Shown: piece by piece, positions 49,301 to 54,364 of the stretch
Layout: each line of letters starts with the position of its first letter
How positions within the stretch are numbered: position 1 is the stretch's first letter
NCBI GenBank assembly: GCA_020350285.1
Contig: CP070708.1
Location: 1,906,173 to 1,960,536, forward strand
From: Anaerolineaceae bacterium
Lineage (GTDB): Bacteria > Chloroflexota > Anaerolineae > Anaerolineales > E44-bin32
Reading direction: 5' to 3'
Length of the DNA stretch: 54,364 nt
Notes under the pieces: model-generated
What the model saw: only the letters and a program-made list of their open reading frames with translations
The model's database searches: none
Told to the model about the DNA's origin: nothing
Program-made: the position numbers and the translations under genes

Positions 49301-49735
49301 GGTAAATGCATCGTTTTTACGTGTAACTGGTGCTCGTATGCAGGTGCGGATCTGGCAGGAATCGAGAAACGTCAATATCCGACCTCTGCACGTATCGTGC
49401 GGACCATGTGCTCCGCACGATTTGAAGAGGATTTCATCGATCGCGCATTCGAGAATGGTGCTGGCGCTGTCTTGGTTACAGGGTGCCGATTAACGGAGAC
49501 GGGATCTGATTGTCACTACAATTACGCTAACCGCCTTACATACAAACGTTTTCAACACTGGCAAAGGAAATACAAGCGAAAGGGGATCGATCCCGAACGG
49601 TTGCAGTTGGAATGGGTCTCTGCAGCGGAGGGCAAGGAGTTCGCTGAAAAGATCCGAGAGATGGATGAGGTTCTCCAGAGGTTTGTCCTTGACATAGGTC
49701 AGAAGACGAAAGAAGACGAACCTGCATCCGATTGA
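46313..49735 (+). CDS. HdrA-HdrA-MvhD fusion (QmoA/QmoB-like electron-bifurcation flavoprotein)
   Basis: A 1140-residue soluble flavo-iron-sulfur protein. Residues 1-440 form an HdrA/QmoA-like FAD unit with GGGIAGIQAALDLADAG, a DCSICIEAPKMSEV loop and Fe-S motifs CTRCNDCVEVCP and CDRCSQAC. From about 447 a full HdrA follows: VFVCHCGSNIAGVVDV, then AACSPKTHESIFRGV, a second FAD motif VLVIGGGVAGMTAALSL near 586, and a ferredoxin pair CTGCMRCVKVCP and CMGCGTCAAEC near 925-970. The last 140 residues are an MvhD domain (CIVFTCNWCSYAGADL, VTGCRLTETGSDCHYN). The MvhD part passes electrons to HdrA in methanogens; HdrA bifurcates electrons via FAD. The GTG start overlaps korC. The combined length matches QmoA plus QmoB. 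Confidence 0.92.
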   Translation: MSDSVLVIGGGIAGIQAALDLADAGARVILVERQPTIGGIMAVLDKNFPTLDCSICIEAPKMSEVDLHPNIEIISMAEVEGLEGEVGDFRVQIRQKSRFVTDECTRCNDCVEVCPLVLPNEFDSGMASRKAIYTPIPQSVPGTYLVDIDHCLNDPPNYLPCDRCSQACLPNAIDFLTPRESILTREVSSVVVAVGYDSLDPRRLREFGYGVHPDIMTALEFERLINSAGPTGGEIIRPSNGEHPKNILFVLCVGSRDQRFFRYCSRFCCMYSIKHAYQALDHGIEDVSVLFMDIRAYGKGFDGFWSRTEEAGARFLRGRPSRISANGAGSISVNYEDTDLASNVKEDYDMVVLANAVAPPEGLADLADRLGIELDEDGFIRTLEVEGGLVVTCRPGIYAAGCVSGPKDIPDSVAEGSGAASLALGHLSERYWPEPIQVEPVKDIEIPRVGVFVCHCGSNIAGVVDVKQVVEHAVTLPDVVFASDQMFSCAGNTQREIEDAIKSEGINRVVIAACSPKTHESIFRGVLMRSGLNPFLLEMSNIRNMDSWVHKFDKEAATTKAMEMVAMAVEKARLLVPLEITELPLKQSVLVIGGGVAGMTAALSLEKQGFETHLIERSGSLGGLLKELDDISPAGIKARYLLEVKTGEIDESGVDTHINVEVETIGGIVGDFHVRLTDDTELNVGAVLLATGSEPYQPTEFGYGEDPRVITNLDLERYLEQGGLDAERITFVACVGSRQEHMGCSRYCCTSMIAQALRLRRMGKKVRVLYKDIRTYSRQAEEIYEEAMRAGVQFFRYDVNLSPQEVITSTDGHVEVFDSLLGAKIRIPTDLLVLVVGMSPGESDIVDQLKLSRSEDGFLMELHPKLGPAETASQGIYLAGTTQGPKDVRESMAQALGAAGKVGALLSRGVIEKEPLTAVVDEEVCTGCMRCVKVCPYGAIEQIGPIKEGKVRIIEAACMGCGTCAAECNFDAIEMPYFTKSQIMGQIDAALEHQPEGKCIVFTCNWCSYAGADLAGIEKRQYPTSARIVRTMCSARFEEDFIDRAFENGAGAVLVTGCRLTETGSDCHYNYANRLTYKRFQHWQRKYKRKGIDPERLQLEWVSAAEGKEFAEKIREMDEVLQRFVLDIGQKTKEDEPASD

Positions 49736-49778
49736 AGATTAAACAGTTTGGATATGTGGGAGATTGAGTCGGATTGTG

Positions 49779-50939
49779 ATGGAAACGGTTGATCACCTGG
49801 TCCTCGATGATGAGTGTTGGGAAGAATTACTGACGCTGACGGAGGGCGAAGCTGCCCCCTGTTTTCAGTGTGGCGTGTGTACCGCGTCCTGTCCGTGGGG
49901 GCTAGTTCGCGACGAGACCTTTTCCGTGCGAATGCTTATTCGGAAGGCTCAATTAGGTATTCTGGAAGAACAAGAAGAATTATGGTTATGTACAACATGT
50001 TCCCAATGTGAGCCTTACTGCCCGCGCGGTGTGCCGATCATTGAGGTTATCCAAGCGTTGCGTTATCTGATGTGGAAACGTCGAACAACATTGGATGGAC
50101 TGCCCTCCCTTCTTTGGTCCGTATATTGGAATAACAACCCCTGGTTTCAGCCCCCTTCCCAGCGGATGCAGTGGGCAGCAGCGCTTGATCTCCCTGACTA
50201 TGATCCAGATCAACACGAAATCTTACTTTATATCGGATGCACCGCCTCTTATGATCGGCGCGCTCAACGACTCGCTCATTCATTGACACAGATCTTAAGA
50301 ACGCACCAAATCCCCTTTGGTGTGCTTGGTGAAAACGAGCCATGCTGCGGTGAGACGGTCCTGAGACTCGGGCATCTTCCTTATTTCATGGAAATCGCGG
50401 AGGCAGGAGCTAAGATCTTTCGCGACAGAGGGGTGGGGAAGCTGATCGCGATTTCGCCACATTGCTATGATGTATTTCTGAATCATTATCCAGAGGTGAA
50501 CGAAACCTTTGAACCGCTTCATTACACTGAATATCTCACCTCAATTATGGATTGGGGTGAATCGCAATTCCAGGGGTCCTACGATCGGATAGTTACCTAC
50601 CAAGACCCATGTTTTCTGGGTCGACGAAACCAATGTTTTGATGCACCACGAGAGATTTTAAAAAACATTCCAGGATTGACATTGGTAGAGATGGATAACT
50701 CGGGTCCGGATGGCTTGTGTTGCGGAGGAGGTGGGGGGAGGATGTGGATGGAGACAGCCCCGGATGAACGCTTCTCCGACCTCCGTGTCCAGGAAGCCGC
50801 GTCGACTGGCGCTAGCATCATCGCAACAGCATGTCCCTACTGCATCACGTGTTTGGAAGACAGCATTAAATCACTTGATATCGAAGGGCTGGAGGTCTTA
50901 GATATCGCTGAAATCGCAGCCAAAACCCTTCCGAGATGA
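49779..50939 (+). CDS. HdrC-HdrB fusion-like Fe-S protein with two CCG domains
   Basis: A soluble protein of about 386 residues. The N-terminus has an HdrC-like ferredoxin part: CFQCGVCTASCPWG and CTTCSQCEPYCPRG. Two CCG domains follow as in HdrB: IGCTASYD...NEPCCGE...HCYD, and QDPCFLGRRN...LCCGGGGGRMW...CPYCITC, the second with the full CxnCCGxnCxxC pattern. HdrB CCG domains hold noncubane [4Fe-4S] clusters that reduce disulfides in methanogens. No membrane helix is present. The start is uncertain: GTG at 49776, ATG at 49779 or a TTG at 49764. It follows the HdrA fusion by 43 bases. Confidence 0.9.
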   Translation: METVDHLVLDDECWEELLTLTEGEAAPCFQCGVCTASCPWGLVRDETFSVRMLIRKAQLGILEEQEELWLCTTCSQCEPYCPRGVPIIEVIQALRYLMWKRRTTLDGLPSLLWSVYWNNNPWFQPPSQRMQWAAALDLPDYDPDQHEILLYIGCTASYDRRAQRLAHSLTQILRTHQIPFGVLGENEPCCGETVLRLGHLPYFMEIAEAGAKIFRDRGVGKLIAISPHCYDVFLNHYPEVNETFEPLHYTEYLTSIMDWGESQFQGSYDRIVTYQDPCFLGRRNQCFDAPREILKNIPGLTLVEMDNSGPDGLCCGGGGGRMWMETAPDERFSDLRVQEAASTGASIIATACPYCITCLEDSIKSLDIEGLEVLDIAEIAAKTLPR

Positions 50940-51031
50940 TCCTTTACTAACTAGTGTTGTATTTAATCAACTGAACTGAACGAGTTATTCTCCACACCTA
51001 TCTGTTATGACATCCTCCCAGGAGGTAGTAA

Positions 51032-52054
51032 TTGGTCGCTTCGTTGTATGGCGTAGACGACGAACGAAAAACCATCTGGGTCTTCCTAGAACAAAGGGAT
51101 GGTGAATTGGAGAGGGTTTCATTGGAGATCCTTTTCAAAGGAAGACAACTCGCGGATGAAGCTGGTTGGTCGCTCATCGGTTTACTTCTTGGCCATCAAG
51201 TTCGTGATCAGGCACAGCGAGTGTTTGCATATGGCGCAGACGAGGTTTGGATCGCGGAACACCCACTCCTCGAGCACTTCACTGTGGATGCTTACAGCCA
51301 GGTCGTTGAAAAAGCATTGATGAATGGTCATCCAAGTGTTTTCCTATGCGGCGCGACCCCCAATGGAAGGGATTTGGCAGGACGACTGGCGGTTAGGTTA
51401 AGAACGGGACTTAACGCCGATTGTACAGATTTACGGCTCGACCCACAGAGTGGTTTGTTGACATCAGAGGTAACAGGTTTTGGGGGAGGGGTAATAGCGT
51501 TACTCGAGTCGCCTCACCACCGTCCTCAGATGTCTACCGTACGGCCAGGTGTTTTCCCTTTGGGTGAGGAGGATCCCGATAGAGAGGGACACTCCCATAT
51601 GATGGAGGTCGAGCTTTCAGAAGATATGATCTCTACAAAGTTGATCGAACGTGTCATCGGGGAAGGTGTTGATCTAACTCAAACGCCCGTCCTTGTCTGT
51701 GGAGGACGAGGGATCGATGGAAAGTTCGATATGCTCCAAAACCTGGCCGATATGATGGCGGGAGAGGTTGGTGCGACACGCCCTCCTGTTGACGAGGGGC
51801 ACATCGAACGTGAACGACAGGTGGGACAAACAGGCGTTGTATGCCGCCCGAAGGTAGCATTTGCTTGTGGAATCAGCGGCGCATTCCACTTTGTGGTTGG
51901 AATTCAAGATGCTGACTTCGTTGTCGCGATCAACACAGATCCCAACGCTCCGATCTTTGAATACGCAGATTTTTGCATCGTCGATGACGCCCTCCAATTC
52001 ATCCCAGCATTGATCGAGGAGATTCAAAAGGAACCCGAATTGGCAAATGACTGA
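51032..52054 (+). CDS. etfA: Electron transfer flavoprotein alpha subunit EtfA
   Basis: FAD-binding subunit of an electron transfer flavoprotein, 340 residues. The C-terminal FAD domain shows PVLVCGGRGIDGKFDM, GATRPPVDEGHIERERQVGQ, ACGISGAFHFVVGIQDADF and AINTDPNAPIFEYADF, all characteristic. The TTG start at 51032 has AGGAGGT five bases upstream and is convincing despite being TTG. It follows hdrCB by 92 bases and overlaps etfB by eight bases. No acyl-CoA dehydrogenase gene is beside it, so its partner is probably the Hdr-like complex (inference). Confidence 0.93.
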   Translation: MVASLYGVDDERKTIWVFLEQRDGELERVSLEILFKGRQLADEAGWSLIGLLLGHQVRDQAQRVFAYGADEVWIAEHPLLEHFTVDAYSQVVEKALMNGHPSVFLCGATPNGRDLAGRLAVRLRTGLNADCTDLRLDPQSGLLTSEVTGFGGGVIALLESPHHRPQMSTVRPGVFPLGEEDPDREGHSHMMEVELSEDMISTKLIERVIGEGVDLTQTPVLVCGGRGIDGKFDMLQNLADMMAGEVGATRPPVDEGHIERERQVGQTGVVCRPKVAFACGISGAFHFVVGIQDADFVVAINTDPNAPIFEYADFCIVDDALQFIPALIEEIQKEPELAND

Positions 52055-52844
52055 ACTCATGGTTGTCGTCTGCATGAAGGTTGTCCCTAAACCGGAGGAG
52101 ATCCGAGTTGATCCGGAGACACGACGGATCGAGCGAGGCCAAGTGCGTTCAGAGATCAACCCTCCGGACATGAATGCTTTAGAGGTGGCTCTTAGATTAA
52201 AAGACCTTCATCAGGCGCGGGTGGTTATCCTATCGATGGGTCCTCCTCTATTCGAAGAATATCTCAGGGTCGGTTTGGCGATGGGTGCAGATGAGGTGGT
52301 CCTTCTCAGTGATCAGCTTTTTGCTGGAGCGGATACGTTGGCGACGACCTATACACTGGCGAAGGGGATAGAAAAAATCGGTCAGCCAGATTTGATCATT
52401 TGCGGTGAAGAGTCTTCGGACGGTGCGACGGGACAAGTTCCGCCGGGAATCGCAGAATGGTTGGATCAACCACAAATCACTCTCGTGGCTGATTTGGAAG
52501 TGGATCTTCAACGGCAAGTTGTAAGGGGACGGCGCGAGATCGGAGGTGGATTTGAAGTGTTGGAAGCCCCTATGCCGGCGGTGATTTCAGTAAAGACAGC
52601 TTCGAATGAACCTAGGTTTATGGACTATGAGATCAAAGAGGATGCCTTTACAGGTAAAAATTTAACTGTATGGACACACGAGGATATTGAGTCGGATAAG
52701 GAATACATTGGTACACCTGGATCACCGACGATTGTCAGTGGATTTGAGCAGGCCGCTGTCCGAGAACGAAAACGCCAGTTCCTCACTGGAGCGCGTGATG
52801 AGGTGATCCGAAAGTTGGTCGATGTCCTTCGAGAGTATCTGTGA
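52047..52844 (+). CDS. etfB: Electron transfer flavoprotein beta subunit EtfB
   Basis: Partner of EtfA, 265 residues. Landmarks: VVVCMKVVPKPEEIRVDPET near the N-terminus, NPPDMNALEVALRLKD, GLAMGADEVVLLSDQLFAGA and IICGEESSDGATGQVPPGIAEWL, the nucleotide-binding loop region. Whether it binds a second FAD, as in bifurcating Etf, or AMP cannot be decided by eye. It overlaps etfA by eight bases and ends with the terminator at 52922. Confidence 0.92.
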   Translation: MTELMVVVCMKVVPKPEEIRVDPETRRIERGQVRSEINPPDMNALEVALRLKDLHQARVVILSMGPPLFEEYLRVGLAMGADEVVLLSDQLFAGADTLATTYTLAKGIEKIGQPDLIICGEESSDGATGQVPPGIAEWLDQPQITLVADLEVDLQRQVVRGRREIGGGFEVLEAPMPAVISVKTASNEPRFMDYEIKEDAFTGKNLTVWTHEDIESDKEYIGTPGSPTIVSGFEQAAVRERKRQFLTGARDEVIRKLVDVLREYL

Positions 52845-52921
52845 TTCAAACATAGGTGGGCCAGTAGCTAAGACTTCCGCGACGAATGTTCCCTTATGGA
52901 ATGAACGGTTCCATATCAAGC

Positions 52922-52956
52922 AGGGGCGGGGTTACCCCTCCCCTACTTTTCTTTTA
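52922..52956 (+). terminator. Strong terminator after etfB
   Basis: GGGGCGGGG-TTA-CCCCTCCCC forms a nine-step GC stem with a single C/T mismatch, closed outside by an A-T pair, and is followed by ACTTTTCTTTT. It ends the korDABC-hdrA-hdrCB-etfAB unit, about 78 bases past the etfB stop. Confidence 0.88.
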
Positions 52957-53071
52957 ATCCCCTTGTTTTGGCTAGTAGCGGCCTCGTGCGACCTGTGCTA
53001 ACATTCGCCGATTGTCCCGAACCGGGCAATACTACTGGCACACAAGCGATCTTCTTGTGAAAGGTGACACG

Positions 53072-53350
53072 ATGGATTTGGATACAACTTTAATCATGCT
53101 CACGCCTAAACGACGTGTCGCTTTGGCAGAATGGCTTGGTGTACATATTCCTGAGCGTCCTGATCAGATTGAGCCAGGTCGGTGGTTCAGTCTCCGGAAC
53201 GGGATTACAGGACATCTTACACTCCGAGAATATGGTGCCATGTTTCTGGTTTCCGGGGATGGAATTTCTGATGTCCTGAACCATCCTACGGCGAGTGAAG
53301 AAAGTCTCCTGCGGAACGCGTTGATCTTGATGACGGACAACCTGGTATAA
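53072..53350 (+). CDS. Small hypothetical protein
   Basis: A 92-residue protein starting at the ATG at 53072, with GAAAGGTGACACG just upstream; the open frame extends to 53012. I recognise no domain. It is mixed alpha/beta with no membrane helix or Cys cluster, containing LTPKRRVALAEWLGVHIPER and RNGITGHLTLREYGAMFLV. It stands alone between the etfB terminator and the convergent pyruvate kinase. Moderate confidence that it is coding, because the start and ribosome site are well formed. Confidence 0.55.
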   Translation: MDLDTTLIMLTPKRRVALAEWLGVHIPERPDQIEPGRWFSLRNGITGHLTLREYGAMFLVSGDGISDVLNHPTASEESLLRNALILMTDNLV

Positions 53351-53442
53351 ACCAGGCAACATTTAGTCCTACATCTTCCCAAATTGAATCAGCTAAGAAA
53401 ACCGTGGAATCTAAACATTCTACTTATCATTTCAGGAGAGGC

Positions 53443-53501
53443 GGCTCCCATGCATGTCCTGAGCTTGTCGAAGGGTCGTCGTATGGTTGGGCATGGGAGC
53501 C
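53443..53501 (-). terminator. Hairpin downstream of pyk made from a dispersed repeat
   Basis: GGCTCCCATGC (53443-53453) pairs perfectly with GCATGGGAGCC (53491-53501). The interior contains TCCTGAGC and TCGAAGGG, as in the repeat at 91-152. It lies just past the pyruvate kinase stop on the minus strand; there is no T tract, so a terminator role is tentative. Confidence 0.45.
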
Positions 53502-53509
53502 CGAACTAA

Positions 53510-54364
53510 TTATTCGATCGTGTGCAGGAGGGTGAAATTGGGTGGTCCCATCGCGCCTGTCGGGAGGCTGGCTACTAGCACGACCTGTTCGCTGGAACGC
53601 ACAATGCCAGAGGCAAGACATGCCTCTCGTACGCGATCGATCATGTCTTCCACCGAGTGGGCCATAGGAACCTGGTAAGGGATCACACCCCACAGGAGGG
53701 CATTCCTTTGGTAGGTAGTTTGTTCAGGTGTAAATGCTAAGATAGGCACATTGGGCCGCGCTTTGGACATCAACTGTGCTGTCCGTCCAGAGCGGGTGAA
53801 AACGGCGATCGCGGCTACACCCCGATCCTGCGCTAGCGCTCGAGCAGCGTGTGTCGTCGCTACCGCATCGTCCTCGGTGGTAGCAGCTTCAACTGCGGGA
53901 CGATAACCCCATTTGGGGGCATGTTCCTCGGCGTCAATGATGATGCGGGACATCGTCTCGACTGCCTTGATAGGGTATTTACCAATCGCGGTTTCCCCAG
54001 AGAGCATAAGCGCATCACTGCCGTCAAAAACAGCGTTAGCAACGTCTGATGCCTCGGCACGCGTTGGACTTGCATTATCGATCATGGTCTCAAGCATCTG
54101 CGTGGCGGTGATCACACACTTAAGGTTTGTGTTTGCGCAATTAATGATGTGTTTCTGAAGTGAAGGGACACGTTCGGGGGACATCGTGACTCCTAAATCC
54201 CCTCTAGCGACCATCACCCCGTCACACTCTTCGAGGATCGCATTAATTTGGTCAACAGCTTCGGGTGTCTCAAGCTTGGCGATGATCGGCGTCTCTTGGG
54301 CTTTCGGATCCTGCTCTGTCATTATCTTCCGAAGCTCGATCACATCCTCTGCGAGCCGCACATA
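53510..54364 (-). CDS. pyk: Pyruvate kinase, 3' part only
   Basis: C-terminal 284 residues of pyruvate kinase, which makes pyruvate and ATP from phosphoenolpyruvate and ADP. The visible part begins in the barrel domain: PIIAKLETPEAVDQI with the catalytic Lys, VMVARGDLGV, ITATQMLETMIDNASPTRAE, MLSGETAIGKYP, and then the C-terminal domain with AVFTRSGRTAQLMSKARP. The gene runs off the right edge of the window, so its N-terminus and B domain are not seen. The stop codon is at 53510. Confidence 0.95.
   Translation of the reverse strand, partial: YVRLAEDVIELRKIMTEQDPKAQETPIIAKLETPEAVDQINAILEECDGVMVARGDLGVTMSPERVPSLQKHIINCANTNLKCVITATQMLETMIDNASPTRAEASDVANAVFDGSDALMLSGETAIGKYPIKAVETMSRIIIDAEEHAPKWGYRPAVEAATTEDDAVATTHAARALAQDRGVAAIAVFTRSGRTAQLMSKARPNVPILAFTPEQTTYQRNALLWGVIPYQVPMAHSVEDMIDRVREACLASGIVRSSEQVVLVASLPTGAMGPPNFTLLHTIE

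Noticed and set aside
1..54364. tRNA, rRNA, insertion sequences, phage genes or integrase sites.
   Set aside because: I looked through the intergenic gaps and saw no tRNA-like T-loop/anticodon pattern, no transposase or integrase gene and no target-site duplications. Only short palindromic repeats were found.

Overview
The window looks like a chromosomal segment of an anaerobic or facultatively anaerobic bacterium, most plausibly a member of the Chloroflexota (Anaerolineae-like). This placement is an inference. It rests on the mix of genes: a Chloroflexus-type malate dehydrogenase, several ferredoxin-dependent 2-oxoacid oxidoreductases, a zinc-ribbon/LysM membrane protein, and many short palindromic intergenic repeats. 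I did not find rRNA, tRNA, CRISPR arrays, phage genes or insertion sequences.

Layout, left to right. (1) 0.3-4.3 kb, minus strand: a phosphonate/phosphate-type ABC transporter, phnD-phnC-phnE, with an unusually long PhnE. (2) 4.7-6.3 kb: a Na+/Ca2+-exchanger-family protein fused to a universal stress domain. (3) 6.6-9.3 kb: a four-subunit 2-oxoacid:ferredoxin oxidoreductase of the branched-chain (Vor) type. (4) 9.4-10.8 kb: a hypothetical gene with a detached, decayed zinc-ribbon tail, and an SH3-like secreted protein. (5) 11.2-15.9 kb: the peripheral complex I genes nuoB, a nuoC-nuoD fusion and nuoI, behind a consensus promoter, then a Cys-rich small protein and an Mrp/ApbC ATPase. (6) 16.0-21.7 kb: a RicT-like PSP1 protein, a PIG-L deacetylase, an M20 amidohydrolase, a degenerate S51-like protein, a selenoprotein-type selD read through an in-frame UGA, and malate dehydrogenase. 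(7) 22.1-24.6 kb, minus strand: LysM, HD-domain and YdcF-like genes. (8) 24.7-28.3 kb: a FadR/GntR regulator with a striking tandem operator, followed by a two-subunit 2-oxoglutarate:ferredoxin oxidoreductase. (9) 28.5-30.7 kb: two membrane proteins. (10) 31.0-42.9 kb, minus strand: a ten-gene tricarboxylic-acid operon. It holds a SucC-like subunit fused to a ferredoxin domain, a TolB/erythromycin-esterase lipoprotein, a SucD-like subunit, a short citrate-synthase-fold protein resembling citryl-CoA lyase, an HD-like protein, LeuC/LeuD-type aconitase, an MFS carrier, isocitrate/isopropylmalate dehydrogenase and MmgE/PrpD. (11) 43.5-52.8 kb, plus strand: a second four-subunit KOR whose last gene overlaps a giant HdrA-HdrA-MvhD fusion, followed by HdrCB and EtfAB. 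(12) A small hypothetical gene and the 3' part of pyruvate kinase close the window.

How the parts fit together. The two divergent operons at 31-53 kb look like one metabolic module. The leftward one carries enzymes for interconverting oxaloacetate plus acetyl-CoA, citrate, isocitrate and 2-oxoglutarate, and its SucCD-like pair plus citryl-CoA-lyase-like protein is the gene set used for two-step citrate cleavage in Hydrogenobacter. The rightward one carries a 2-oxoglutarate:ferredoxin oxidoreductase genetically fused, by overlapping stop and start codons, to a soluble heterodisulfide-reductase-like and electron-transfer-flavoprotein chain. My reading is that this is an electron bifurcating or confurcating complex that moves electrons between 2-oxoacids/ferredoxin and a higher-potential carrier. 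With malate dehydrogenase and two further oxidoreductases nearby, the organism may run a reversible or reductive TCA segment. The direction of flux cannot be decided from sequence.

The intergenic DNA is rich in dispersed palindromes, including six copies of one 28-bp family (GTAGGGGCG...CGCCCCTAC).
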